Below are positions 43,795 through 52,927 of a stretch of DNA of 64,000 bases, piece after piece. The DNA comes from Mariprofundus ferrinatatus (GTDB lineage: Bacteria; Pseudomonadota; Zetaproteobacteria; Mariprofundales; Mariprofundaceae): assembly GCF_002795825.1 (NCBI RefSeq), contig NZ_CP018800.1, positions 1,550,001 to 1,614,000 of the forward strand, written 5' to 3'. The notes below the pieces were generated by a model that worked only from the letters and a program-made list of their open reading frames with translations, was not told where the DNA came from and did no database searches. The first letter of the stretch is position 1, and each line of letters opens with the position of its first letter. Made by a program: the position numbers and the translations under genes.

Positions 43795-43810
43795 ATGGCC
43801 GGAAGCAGCA
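43795..43810 (-). repeat. Third copy of the short dispersed repeat, inverted
   Basis: Minus strand reads ctgcttccggccattc, 14 of 16 bases identical to the copy at 42056-42071. Lies in the 94-base gap between rsgA and the phosphodiesterase gene. Confidence 0.4.
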
Positions 43811-43835
43811 GCTCACACCTATGCCAATCAGATGA

Positions 43836-44627
43836 TCAATAGGGTTCGATGTTGTTCAGGTCCGGTGGAATAAACCCGTTAATGCGCTCCACCGCTGTCT
43901 GAATCTGGCCATTATCCATCAACCTTATCCAGCGATAGCCCGGGGAGATATCATCCATGCCGAAATCATCACTCCTGCGTTTAAACTGGATACATGTCGA
44001 TGGGGATCCGAGCACCCGAACCCCGTCATGGAAAGTATCGAATGCCTGATGAATATGCCCGGCAAGGATTACCCTGACCTGCGGAAAATCAGCAATCAGT
44101 TCCCAAAACTCATCCCTGTTCTCAAGCCCGATGGCATCCAGCCAGCGACTGCCCACATCGAGCGGAGGATGATGCAGTGCGATCAGCGTGTGCTTGTCAC
44201 CACCGGTCTGCAGCAGCGCACGCAAACGGTTGAGCTCACTGAGACGCAAGAATCCGGCAATGCTTCCCGGCCTGTGCGAATTGAGCGTAATCACCTGCCA
44301 GTGCTCAAGCTGCAGATGGTCGCTATAAACGGAGTGCTCTTCCAGGGCCGGGATCAGCGACGCCTTGAGAACGGAAATATTGGCATGGTTGCCGGGAGAG
44401 ATCATCACAGGCACACGCCATGGAAGCATCTCAGCCACCTTCCGATACGTGGCAGCAGCCTCATCCTGCGCCATGTCGCCTCCGAGCACGACCGCATCGG
44501 GATTGGGGAAGCGATCATGTGCAGCCTTAAGCACAGACGCATAGCTGTCACGTGGACGCACCCCTTTCAACTCGCCAGCCGGATCTTCATAGAGATGCGA
44601 ATCAGAGATGTGCAACAGCAGGCTCAC
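43836..44627 (-). CDS. Metallophosphoesterase, CpdA-type 3',5'-cyclic nucleotide phosphodiesterase
   Basis: 263-residue calcineurin-like enzyme. All metal-binding motifs of the class III cNMP phosphodiesterases are present: ISDSHL, VLGGDM, SPGNHAN, HHPP and AGHIHQ. The spacing fits CpdA, which hydrolyses cAMP in proteobacteria; I leave the symbol empty because the substrate depends on the cyclase upstream. The start is GTG, overlapping the stop of the cyclase gene by 4 bases (GTGA). Thus the enzyme that makes and the one that destroys a cyclic nucleotide are translated from one message. Confidence 0.9.
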   Translation of the reverse strand: MSLLLHISDSHLYEDPAGELKGVRPRDSYASVLKAAHDRFPNPDAVVLGGDMAQDEAAATYRKVAEMLPWRVPVMISPGNHANISVLKASLIPALEEHSVYSDHLQLEHWQVITLNSHRPGSIAGFLRLSELNRLRALLQTGGDKHTLIALHHPPLDVGSRWLDAIGLENRDEFWELIADFPQVRVILAGHIHQAFDTFHDGVRVLGSPSTCIQFKRRSDDFGMDDISPGYRWIRLMDNGQIQTAVERINGFIPPDLNNIEPY

Positions 44628-46042
44628 TGCCCCACCTCCGTGAGAAGCCTGCTAACAAAAGCCTCCGCCTCCTCCGGCATATAACTCACCCGGACATGCA
44701 CCCTGTATGGGTCATCTGAACGGGAGGGCATCGTTTTGACATATAACTCGGATATGCCATCCGGCAGTATCACCTTCAGGCTGGTAAGCGGCGTGCTCTC
44801 CTTCTCTAGCTGCATCTCGAACACCGAATGGCTCAGCCTGAGTATTTTCCCACCAAACGGTTCGCGTGCAAACTTGCCCTCAAGCCGGCACACCTGCACA
44901 TCCAGCGGGTAAGCGGGCTCGACCAATGGCTCATCGACTTTTTCCGGCAGCAGCAACGGTTCATCCCCATAAACACCGCCGATGTCGAAGATGGTCATCT
45001 CCTCGCTGATACCCTTCGGTGTTACCTTCAGCTCATCGTCGATGCGCACCTCAACCGCACAAGCATCGCGCGTCTCTTCGGAAATCAGGATCTGCCCCCC
45101 TACGGTATAGGACTCGATCCTCGATGCGGTATTCACCACCCTGCCGACCACGGCGTACTTACTGCGCTTTTTCGAGCCGATATTGCCGACGATGGCTGCA
45201 CCGCTGTTGATTCCGATTCCCATCTGCAGTGCCGGATACCCAAGCTCCACGTATCGCCCGTTCACCCTCTCCATCGTCTGCTGCATCTCCACCGCACAGC
45301 GCACCGCTCGCAGCGCGTCATCCTCACGCTCAATCGGTGCGCCGAAGATGGCCAGGATGGCATCGCCGATAAACTCATCGATGGTGCCCATATGTTTCTG
45401 GATCACCTCGGTCATCTCACCGAGATAGATATTGATCATATCGACCACGGTTTCGGCGGGCAGCCGCTCCCCGATCGAGGTAAAGCCCCTGAGATCGGAC
45501 ATCAGTACGGTCACATCACGCTTTTCACCACCAAGCTTCAGGCCGTGCGGCGAATCGATCAGGCTGTCGACAATCTCCTCTGAAAGGTAACGACCGAAGG
45601 TGTCGCGAATAAACCGGTAAGCGGATCTGAGCTTCAGGTGGGTTCGCACCCGCGCATGCACGATCGCGGGCGTGATCGGTTTATTGATATAATCGACAGC
45701 CCCCACTTCAAAGCCCTGAACTTCGTCGCGGGTCTCATTCATCGCAGTCACGAAGATCACCGGAATCCCCTCGCTGCGCGGGCTCTCCTTCAATCGCCTG
45801 CACACTTCGTAGCCATCCATGCCCGGCATCATGATATCGAGAAGGATCAGATCGGGCGGTGAATCAGAGAAGCAGAGTTTCAGTGCCTGCTCTCCGTTGA
45901 TCGCCACCTTGACCTTATATTCCGACCGCAAAATACCGCGTAACACATCAATATTCTCAGGGGTGTCATCAACAACCAGAATGGTTGCCTTCTCCTGCTC
46001 CGGCGCCATCACCGTTGCAGCGCTATCCGATTGGTCGCTCAT
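44624..46042 (-). CDS. Response regulator with class III nucleotide cyclase and C-terminal PilZ-like domain
   Basis: 472-residue soluble protein. Receiver domain (D69 acceptor, K121), then a class III cyclase (about 170-340) with both metal aspartates (D183 in MSDLRGF, D227 in FIGDAIL) and the transition-state residues N304 and R308 (VVNTASRIE). The purine-specifying lysine and aspartate/threonine are replaced by E223 and A297, so adenylate versus guanylate specificity is unclear. The C-terminal 90 residues (GGKILRLSHSVFEMQL... VRVSYMPEEA) look like a PilZ fold without its RxxxR and DxSxxG motifs. A kinase must phosphorylate it; none is adjacent. Overlaps the phosphodiesterase gene. Confidence 0.9.
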   Translation of the reverse strand: MSDQSDSAATVMAPEQEKATILVVDDTPENIDVLRGILRSEYKVKVAINGEQALKLCFSDSPPDLILLDIMMPGMDGYEVCRRLKESPRSEGIPVIFVTAMNETRDEVQGFEVGAVDYINKPITPAIVHARVRTHLKLRSAYRFIRDTFGRYLSEEIVDSLIDSPHGLKLGGEKRDVTVLMSDLRGFTSIGERLPAETVVDMINIYLGEMTEVIQKHMGTIDEFIGDAILAIFGAPIEREDDALRAVRCAVEMQQTMERVNGRYVELGYPALQMGIGINSGAAIVGNIGSKKRSKYAVVGRVVNTASRIESYTVGGQILISEETRDACAVEVRIDDELKVTPKGISEEMTIFDIGGVYGDEPLLLPEKVDEPLVEPAYPLDVQVCRLEGKFAREPFGGKILRLSHSVFEMQLEKESTPLTSLKVILPDGISELYVKTMPSRSDDPYRVHVRVSYMPEEAEAFVSRLLTEVGQ

Positions 46043-46132
46043 GCCGACAATATATACACGAACCGTCAGCAGTTACACCCATTTGAACAACCTTAAGATG
46101 ACATTTAACCGCAGGTTCATAGAGTTCACAGA

Positions 46133-46969
46133 ATGCAGACGAATAACAGCCAACTCATCCAGACCGCACTTGCCGAAGATGCCGCCTTCAACGACCTGAC
46201 AGGCATGGCCACTATCGCTGCGGATGCGGTTGGCAGCGCCCGTATCAGCGCCAAGGCATCGGGCACACTCTCGGGCATCACCCTTGCCGACGAGGTGTTT
46301 GCCACTGTTGATGCCGCAATCGGCCGCAACTGGCATCGCAATGATTCTGAGCAGGTGAATGCCGGGGATATTATCTGTGAACTCACCGGCCCGCTTCGCG
46401 CCCTGCTGGCTGCCGAACGCACGGCGCTCAACTTCCTGCAGCACCTCTCAGGCATTGCCACCGCCACCCGTGCTTTTGTCGAGGCGGTAAACGGCACCGG
46501 CTGCAAAGTGGCCGATACGCGCAAAACGACGCCGGGGCTGCGCCGGCTTGAAAAACAGGCAGTGCTTCACGGTGGCGGCATCAACCACCGCATTGACCTT
46601 GAGAGCGGCATGCTGATCAAGGAGAATCATATCGAGGCGTGCGGCTCGATCAGCAGTGCGATTCGCGCCTGCAGGGAAGAGAGCAGCGGCATCTGGGTCG
46701 AGGTTGAGTGCGAAACCATGGATGAGGTAGAGGAGGCGGTATCTGCCCTCCCGGACATTATCCTGCTCGACAACATGACTCCTGAAACCGTTGCTGTTGC
46801 CCGCACTCTCGTGCCCGCATCAATCATCCTCGAGGCCTCAGGCAACATCACCCTTGCCAACGCCCGCAGCTATGCCGAAACCGGCATCGACCGCATCGCC
46901 ATCGGCGCCATTACCCACTCGGCCCCTGCGCTCGACCTCTCCATGCGCATTACCGGCAGACAGTCGTGA
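46133..46969 (+). CDS. nadC: Nicotinate-nucleotide pyrophosphorylase (carboxylating)
   Basis: 278-residue enzyme converting quinolinate and PRPP to nicotinate mononucleotide in NAD synthesis. Signatures: LNFLQHLSGIAT, the substrate loop ADTRKTTPGLR, HGGGINHRIDLE and the C-terminal TGIDRIAIGAITHS. Its ribosome site is weak. The stop codon overlaps the birA start by 4 bases. nadE, the last step of the same pathway, is at 35.7-37.3 kb on the other strand. Divergent from the cyclase gene across a 90-base gap. Confidence 0.95.
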   Translation: MQTNNSQLIQTALAEDAAFNDLTGMATIAADAVGSARISAKASGTLSGITLADEVFATVDAAIGRNWHRNDSEQVNAGDIICELTGPLRALLAAERTALNFLQHLSGIATATRAFVEAVNGTGCKVADTRKTTPGLRRLEKQAVLHGGGINHRIDLESGMLIKENHIEACGSISSAIRACREESSGIWVEVECETMDEVEEAVSALPDIILLDNMTPETVAVARTLVPASIILEASGNITLANARSYAETGIDRIAIGAITHSAPALDLSMRITGRQS

Positions 46970-47925
46970 ACGCTGTCCGCGAAAAGATTCTGGCAAGGCT
47001 TGATGCAAGTCCGGAACCGGTCTCCGGAGACATGCTTGCCAAAGAGCTGGGGCTGTCGCGCACCGGCATCTGGAAACATATCGAACAGCTTCGCAAGAGT
47101 GGTGCAGATATCGTGGCCCACTCGGGACAGGGGTATTCGCTTGCATCGGAAGTGTTCAGCAGCGGCGTGCTGGCTGGACGCTGTAACGGAAAGCGGATAG
47201 GCCGCCAGATCCTGGTACTCGACGAGACCGATTCAACCAACCGCGATGCCATGGCTGAGGCGGAAAAAGGGGCTGAAGAGGGACTGGTCATAATTTCACG
47301 GCGGCAGCGTGCCGGCAAAGGGCGCCTCGGGCGCCGCTGGCATACCGTGGCCGATTCGCTCGCATGCAGCGTACTGCTTCGCCCCGACCTGCCGCCGGAA
47401 CAGGTGCCGCAACTCTCGCTGCTCACCTCGGTTGCCCTGCATGACGGACTGGGTGATTTCGCGCAGGATCTTCGCATCAAGTGGCCGAACGACATTCTTC
47501 ATCGCAATGCCAAACTGGCCGGTATTCTCACCGAGATGCGCGCCGAACCGGGGCGCGTTCATTCGGTCGTGCTCGGCTTCGGCATCAACCTCGGGGCCCC
47601 CGTCGAGGGGTGGCCCTCCGACATCACCCAGAGAGCCACCGACCTCTTCACCATATCCGGCAGCAGAGCATCGCGGCTCGATGTCGCTGCTGCAGTGATC
47701 AATGCGCTGGACTACTGGTACGACATCTATCTGGAGCAGGGTTTTGCCCCCGTTCATGCCGCCTGGTGGCGAGCGCATGCCGCATCAGGACAGAAGGTGC
47801 GCGTCCACAACGGCAAAGATTACATCGATGGCATCGCCACGGCGCTGGATCAGGATGGCGCCCTGCTGCTGAAGACAATCCGCGGCACAGAGCGCATCAT
47901 TGCGGGCGACCTGGAGTTAAGATGA
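46966..47925 (+). CDS. birA: Bifunctional biotin-protein ligase / biotin repressor
   Basis: 319-residue protein: N-terminal winged helix (about 1-65, LAKELGLSRTGIWKHIEQL) typical of a repressor, a central ligase domain with the biotinyl-AMP loop (RRQRAGKGRLGRRW) and KWPNDI, and a C-terminal SH3-like domain. It would biotinylate the carboxylase subunit at the left edge of this window and may repress biotin genes. The glycine-rich loop reads AGKGRLGR, close to the usual GRGRxGR. GTG start, 4-bp overlap with nadC, and 4-bp overlap with coaX (ATGA). Confidence 0.94.
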   Translation: MNAVREKILARLDASPEPVSGDMLAKELGLSRTGIWKHIEQLRKSGADIVAHSGQGYSLASEVFSSGVLAGRCNGKRIGRQILVLDETDSTNRDAMAEAEKGAEEGLVIISRRQRAGKGRLGRRWHTVADSLACSVLLRPDLPPEQVPQLSLLTSVALHDGLGDFAQDLRIKWPNDILHRNAKLAGILTEMRAEPGRVHSVVLGFGINLGAPVEGWPSDITQRATDLFTISGSRASRLDVAAAVINALDYWYDIYLEQGFAPVHAAWWRAHAASGQKVRVHNGKDYIDGIATALDQDGALLLKTIRGTERIIAGDLELR

Positions 47926-48728
47926 GCAAATATCCACCAGACAGACAGCGGCTGCTTGTTGCTGACATCGGCAATACTCAGATGGTGTTCGGCCTCTATG
48001 AGGGTCAGGAGCTGCTCACCCACTGGCGTCTTTCCAGCCAGCGGCAGATGACACCCGATGAACTTGCCTGGCAGCTGCATGGCATGTTCGAGCAGTCCGG
48101 TCAGGCTGCCAGCGATATTGACGGCATTCTGGTCGCAAGTGTGGTCCCCCACCTGGATGGCACGCTTAAGGTGGCCTGCCAGCGCACCTTCGCCAGGAGC
48201 CCTGCTTTTGTCGGTTCATCCGAGGTCAGAACGGGGATGGCGGTCGACTATAAAAACCCGCGCGAGGTGGGTGCCGATCGCATCGTCAATGCGATTGCGG
48301 CAAGGGAATCGTTCGGTGCGCCGGTAATCGTACTCGACTGCGGTACCGCCACCACCTTCGATATCGTTTCACCCTCCGGCCACTATGCAGGCGGCCTTAT
48401 CCTGCCGGGCATTGAGATTTCACTGAAAGCGCTTTGCGAACGTGCGGCCAAACTGCCCGAGGTATCCGTAAGCAAAAGCAAAGCCCTGATTGCCCGCGAT
48501 ACCGCCAGCAGCATGCAGGCAGGCAGCTACTGGGGAGCGGTGGAAAGTTATGCCGGCATCATCAGAAGGCTTCGCGAAGAGCCCGGTTACGGGGATGCTC
48601 CGATTGTAGCGACGGGCGGACTGATAACGCTGCTTAAAGAGGATCTTCCTGAGATCAACCATATTGACCCGTACCTGACCCTTGCAGGGCTGCAGCTGCT
48701 CGGCGCACGTCACTTTTCAGTGGGTTAA
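47922..48728 (+). CDS. coaX: Type III pantothenate kinase
   Basis: 268-residue kinase for the first step of CoA synthesis; type III enzymes are insensitive to CoA feedback and require a monovalent cation. Motifs: DIGNTQMVFGLY at the N-terminus, GADRIVNA and DCGTATTFD, then GGLILPGIEISL. The ATG overlaps the birA stop by 4 bases, so nadC-birA-coaX is one translationally linked operon of cofactor genes. GGAG about 8 bases upstream. Confidence 0.95.
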   Translation: MSKYPPDRQRLLVADIGNTQMVFGLYEGQELLTHWRLSSQRQMTPDELAWQLHGMFEQSGQAASDIDGILVASVVPHLDGTLKVACQRTFARSPAFVGSSEVRTGMAVDYKNPREVGADRIVNAIAARESFGAPVIVLDCGTATTFDIVSPSGHYAGGLILPGIEISLKALCERAAKLPEVSVSKSKALIARDTASSMQAGSYWGAVESYAGIIRRLREEPGYGDAPIVATGGLITLLKEDLPEINHIDPYLTLAGLQLLGARHFSVG

Positions 48729-48735
48729 CAGAGGG

Positions 48736-50124
48736 ATGGCGAAATCGATATTTGTCTGCCAAAGCTGCGGTGCAGAACATCGCAAATGGATAGGCCAGTG
48801 CCCCGATTGCGGCGACTGGAACAGCATCAGTGAGCAGGTGATAGAGGCCGGCCTGAAACGAACCGGCGGTAAAGGCAAAGCACTTGCCACATCACCGATC
48901 ACCAGCATCAACCGCGAATCGAACCCGCGTCGCTCCTCACGCATTGAAGAGCTGGACCGGGTTCTGGGGGGCGGAATTGTGCCGGGTTCCGCCGTCCTGA
49001 TCGGAGGTGACCCGGGCATCGGAAAATCGACCCTGCTGCTGCAGGCAGCGGCCAGACTGGCGGCTCATGGCAACAGACCGGTACTCTATATTACCGGCGA
49101 GGAGTCGATCACGCAGGTGCACCTGCGCGGCGAACGTATCGAATCGATGCATGAGAACCTGCTGCTGGTTTCCGCATGCGAACTGGAATCGATGCTGGCG
49201 ACTATCGGTGAAGTCAAACCGGAAACGGTGATCGTCGACTCCATCCAGACCACGGTAAGCAATCGCCTGAGCAGTGCGCCCGGCACGGTTTCACAGGTGC
49301 GCGACTGTGCTGCAGCCCTGATCCAGAATGCCAAACAGACAGGCCATGCCCTGATCCTGGTCGGACATGTGACCAAGGAGGGGGCGCTGGCGGGCCCGCG
49401 CGTGCTCGAGCACATGGTGGATGCGGTGATCTATTTCGAAGGGGATCGCGGCCACGCCCATAGAATTCTGAGAACGGTTAAAAACCGTTTTGGTCCGGCA
49501 GGCGAGATCGGCGTTTTTGAAATGACCGACCGCGGCCTGATCGGCATCCGCGACGCCTCGCGCCTTTTTCTTGCCGAACGCAGCACCGACACCCCCGGCT
49601 CCGTCGTGCTTGCCTGCATGGAGGGAACACGCCCATTGCTGGTGGAGGTGCAGGCACTGGTTGCGCCAACGGTCTACTCCACACCAAAGCGCTCAGCGGT
49701 CGGCCTCGATACAGGCCGTGTCGCCATGCTCACTGCCGTGCTGGAGCGGCGCATCGGGATACCGCTCTCGCAGCACGATGTTTACGTCAACATTGCCGGC
49801 GGCGCCCGCATTGCCGAGCCTGCTGCCGATCTTGCCGTGCTGCTGGCCATGGTCTCTGCATTTCAGGAGCGGCCTGTGGCTGATGATGTGGCGCTGTTCG
49901 GCGAAGTCGGCCTGACTGGTGAGGTTCGCCCGGTCGGGCAGCCGGAGTCTCGGGCAAGGGAGGCGGCAAACCTGGGCTTCACGCATCTGCTGCTGCCCGG
50001 GGAAAATCACCAGAGGGTGCAGAAGGCAAATATCATTGCTAACATGCGCGGCGAAAGCGGTTCCCCACTCCGGCTGTCAGCGGTCAGACACCTGTCTGAC
50101 GCAGTACAGAAACTGTTGACCTGA
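48736..50124 (+). CDS. radA: DNA repair protein RadA
   Basis: 462-residue branch-migration helicase that processes recombination intermediates. N-terminal zinc finger (CQSCGAEHRKWIGQCPDC), RecA-like ATPase with Walker A GDPGIGKST, the RadA-specific KNRFG motif, and a C-terminal Lon-like domain. Length equals the family norm (460). Start at 48736 with AGAGGG; the gene begins 7 bases after coaX, so it is likely in the same transcript. Confidence 0.95.
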   Translation: MAKSIFVCQSCGAEHRKWIGQCPDCGDWNSISEQVIEAGLKRTGGKGKALATSPITSINRESNPRRSSRIEELDRVLGGGIVPGSAVLIGGDPGIGKSTLLLQAAARLAAHGNRPVLYITGEESITQVHLRGERIESMHENLLLVSACELESMLATIGEVKPETVIVDSIQTTVSNRLSSAPGTVSQVRDCAAALIQNAKQTGHALILVGHVTKEGALAGPRVLEHMVDAVIYFEGDRGHAHRILRTVKNRFGPAGEIGVFEMTDRGLIGIRDASRLFLAERSTDTPGSVVLACMEGTRPLLVEVQALVAPTVYSTPKRSAVGLDTGRVAMLTAVLERRIGIPLSQHDVYVNIAGGARIAEPAADLAVLLAMVSAFQERPVADDVALFGEVGLTGEVRPVGQPESRAREAANLGFTHLLLPGENHQRVQKANIIANMRGESGSPLRLSAVRHLSDAVQKLLT

Positions 50125-50158
50125 AAGGATTTCGGGTGCGGATTAATAGAGGACAACA

Positions 50159-50755
50159 TTGAATTTTGTTGATTATATTCTGATTGCAATTGTCGGCCTC
50201 TCGATGGTCCTGTCGCTTTGGCGCGGATTTGTTCGCGAAGTGATCTCTCTGATCGGGCTTGTCCTGGCATTTCTGGCCGCCAGCCGCCTCTCCGGCCAGA
50301 CCGGAGATTTCCTCGGTCAGTGGATCGGCAATGCAACCGTCGCAGACATTGCCGGCTTCGCCCTCGTTTTTATTATTGTTATGATTCTGGTCGGACTGAT
50401 CGGCGCGATTATCCGCCGGCTGGTTGATCTGGCTGCACTCACCGCAACAGACCGTACGCTCGGAATCTTTTTCGGTGCCGCCCGCGGCATGCTGCTGATC
50501 GCGCTCGCATTTCTGGTCTACACATCCTACAGCAAGCCCGATGCGCCCTGGCTGAAACAGAGCATGCTCAGCCCCTACGCCATTGAACTGGGTGAAATGC
50601 TCGGTGGCGTGATCCCTGAAGGTTACCCTTTCTCGAGACAGGGAGCAGCGAAAAAAGCAGCTCCGCAGAACAGCAGCGCCCGTCTGACGGATGTTGCAAT
50701 TCCGGTTAAAGACAAGGAAGCTTTGAAAGCCATTCTGGAAAACAGTACACAATGA
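50159..50755 (+). CDS. cvpA: CvpA family membrane protein
   Basis: 198-residue inner-membrane protein with about four helices (around 4-23, 29-47, 63-85, 104-123) and a soluble C-terminal tail, the CvpA layout. In E. coli cvpA stands directly before purF, exactly as here (7-base gap), which supports the name. The exact role (colicin V production, envelope function) is not known. TTG start with AGGA upstream. Confidence 0.88.
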   Translation: MNFVDYILIAIVGLSMVLSLWRGFVREVISLIGLVLAFLAASRLSGQTGDFLGQWIGNATVADIAGFALVFIIVMILVGLIGAIIRRLVDLAALTATDRTLGIFFGAARGMLLIALAFLVYTSYSKPDAPWLKQSMLSPYAIELGEMLGGVIPEGYPFSRQGAAKKAAPQNSSARLTDVAIPVKDKEALKAILENSTQ

Positions 50756-50762
50756 GGCATCT

Positions 50763-52193
50763 ATGAGCGTTGAATGCGACAAGAACGATCATTTCCACGA
50801 CGAGTGCGGTGTATTCGGCGTGTTCGATCACCCCGAGGCGGCCAACCTTACCTACCTCGGTCTCTACTCGCAGCAGCACCGCGGCCAGGAGTCTGCCGGC
50901 ATGGTCTGCACCGACGGCCACAGCTTCCACACCCATCGCGGCATGGGGCTTGTTGCTGACATCTTCCACAAATCCGAGATCAAGGAACTTAAGGGCAGAC
51001 ATGGTATCGGCCATGTGCGCTACTCCACTTCCGGTGACTCAGGCCTGCGCAACTGTCAGCCCTTCTCATATGAATATGCCCATGGCGGCATCGCCATGTG
51101 CCATAACGGCAACATCGTCAATGCCCCTGATCTGCGCAAAGAGCTTGAGAAAAACGGCTCGATCTTCCAGTCCACCTCTGATACCGAGGTGCTGATTCAC
51201 CTGGTAGCGCGCAGTCAGGCAGCCACCATGCCTGAACGCCTGATCGAAGCAGTCAGGCAGCTGGCCGGCGGCTTCTCGCTGCTGGTGCTGGTGGAGAAAC
51301 GACTGGTAGGCGTTCGCGACCGTGACGGCATCCGCCCACTGGTGCTCGGCAAACTGGACGACTCCTGGGTGCTGGCATCGGAGACCTGTGCATTCGACCT
51401 GATCGGCGCCAAATATGTGCGCGATATTGAACCGGGCGAGATGGTTGTTATTGAGGATACCGGCCTGACAAGCTACCGGCCATTTGGCCCATGCAAGCCG
51501 CACTTCTGTGTCTTCGAATATGTCTATTTTGCTCGCCCTGACTCCACGCTTGAGGGCATCAATGTCTACAAGGCAAGGTATAAAATCGGCATGGAACTGG
51601 CGAAAGAGTCACCCGCCGAGGCAGATATCGTTGTTCCCGTTCCTGACTCCGGTGTTCCGCCTGCTATGGGCTTCGCTGAAGCTTCCGGCATCCCCTTCCA
51701 GATGGGGCTGATCCGCAACCACTATGTCGGCCGCACGTTTATCGAACCCAAACAGTCGATCCGCAACTTTGGCGTAAAACTGAAGCTGAACCCCAACCGC
51801 GAACTTATCGCCGGCAAACGCGTGGTTCTGGTGGATGACTCTATTGTTCGCGGCACGACCAGCCGAAAGATTGTCGAGATGGTACGCGCCGCAGGTGCTG
51901 CTGAAATTCACATGCGCATCTCCAGCCCGCCGACCAAATACTCCTGCTTCTACGGCGTCGACACACCGGATGCCGATGAACTGATGGCCAACAAAATGGA
52001 TCTGGAAGAGATGCGCAAGGCGATCGGCGCCGACTCGCTCGCCTTTGTCAGCTTCGAAGGCATGTACAATGCAGTTGGCAAGCCCCGTGAGGCACACTGC
52101 GATGCCTGCTTCTCGGGTGACTATCCCGTACCGATTGAGGGGCCACGCTCACCACAGCTTTCACTGTTGAAGATTCATAACAAGAAGCAATGA
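50763..52193 (+). CDS. purF: Amidophosphoribosyltransferase
   Basis: 476-residue enzyme making phosphoribosylamine from PRPP and glutamine, the first step of purine synthesis. The glutaminase nucleophile is C15 (DECGVFGV); the first 14 residues are a propeptide that must be removed. The PRPP-binding motif VVLVDDSIVRGTTSRK is intact, as are LYSQQHRGQESAGM and GHVRYSTSGD. The four cysteines expected for the [4Fe-4S] cluster type appear to be present at the C-terminus (CFYG, HCDACF). Overlaps the lipase gene by 4 bases. Confidence 0.96.
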   Translation: MSVECDKNDHFHDECGVFGVFDHPEAANLTYLGLYSQQHRGQESAGMVCTDGHSFHTHRGMGLVADIFHKSEIKELKGRHGIGHVRYSTSGDSGLRNCQPFSYEYAHGGIAMCHNGNIVNAPDLRKELEKNGSIFQSTSDTEVLIHLVARSQAATMPERLIEAVRQLAGGFSLLVLVEKRLVGVRDRDGIRPLVLGKLDDSWVLASETCAFDLIGAKYVRDIEPGEMVVIEDTGLTSYRPFGPCKPHFCVFEYVYFARPDSTLEGINVYKARYKIGMELAKESPAEADIVVPVPDSGVPPAMGFAEASGIPFQMGLIRNHYVGRTFIEPKQSIRNFGVKLKLNPNRELIAGKRVVLVDDSIVRGTTSRKIVEMVRAAGAAEIHMRISSPPTKYSCFYGVDTPDADELMANKMDLEEMRKAIGADSLAFVSFEGMYNAVGKPREAHCDACFSGDYPVPIEGPRSPQLSLLKIHNKKQ

Positions 52194-52927
52194 GTTCACG
52201 ACCAACGGTCGTACTGATTCATGGCCTGTTTGGTTTCAGAAAACTCCTCTGGTCAGAATATTTTCAGGGCGTACGCCCGCTGCTTGAAAGCATGGGGATG
52301 CGCGTCATCGCACCACGACTGCCATGGGCGGGAAGCGTTGAGGCACGTGGCAACTCTCTTGCCCGCCAACTGCAACAGGAAGCGGGAGCACTGCACCTGG
52401 TTGCCCACTCCATGGGCGGAATTGATGCCCGTTTCTGGATAAGCCGGCTTGGTGGCGGTGAGAAAGTGGCAAGCCTGACAACGCTGGCTTCGCCTCACCA
52501 CGGCTCCTCTGCTGCAGACCACATCTGCCGCCATATATCCCCGTTTCGAATCTTTGCCGGCATCCGCTGCCTGACTATGAAAAAGATGGCGCATTTCAAC
52601 AGCACCACTCCCGATCAGCCGCATATCATCTATCGCAGCTACACTGCAAAGCGGCCGCTGCATGAGCAACCGTGGATAGTCCGCCGTTATGGCCGCTGTA
52701 TTCAGCAGCATGAGGGTGACAACGACAGTCAGGTTTCCGTTACTTCGGGACAGTGGGGAGATCATATCGCCACACTCCCCTGCGACCATTTTGAACTGAT
52801 CCGGCGCAACTTCTGGTTCAACCCCTTCAGAAAGCGGACGCCATTCGATATGCTCCCTGTATATCGCGATATCGGCGAATGGATCAAAGCGGAGAGCGCT
52901 GCAAAGAAGGAGAGAGCATGTTTGTAA
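52190..52927 (+). CDS. Alpha/beta-hydrolase lipase-like protein
   Basis: 245-residue lipase of the class 2/LipA-like fold: oxyanion strand VVLIHGLFGF, nucleophile elbow AHSMGGIDAR with Ser about 79, catalytic Asp in EGDNDSQVS and His in CDHFELI. No signal peptide, so a cytosolic esterase or a secreted enzyme exported by other means; substrate unknown. The ATG overlaps the purF stop by 4 bases, making it part of that operon, although a purine link is not evident. Resembles the lipases of several marine proteobacteria. Confidence 0.83.
   Translation: MSSRPTVVLIHGLFGFRKLLWSEYFQGVRPLLESMGMRVIAPRLPWAGSVEARGNSLARQLQQEAGALHLVAHSMGGIDARFWISRLGGGEKVASLTTLASPHHGSSAADHICRHISPFRIFAGIRCLTMKKMAHFNSTTPDQPHIIYRSYTAKRPLHEQPWIVRRYGRCIQQHEGDNDSQVSVTSGQWGDHIATLPCDHFELIRRNFWFNPFRKRTPFDMLPVYRDIGEWIKAESAAKKERACL

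Noticed and set aside
44828-45583. 251-codon open frame antisense to the cyclase
   Set aside because: The cyclase motifs on the opposite strand are intact, so this is a shadow.
47481-47921. N-terminal extension of coaX into birA
   Set aside because: The extended sequence is Arg-rich shadow translation of birA; the ATG at 47922 with GGAG and a 4-bp overlap fits the family N-terminus.
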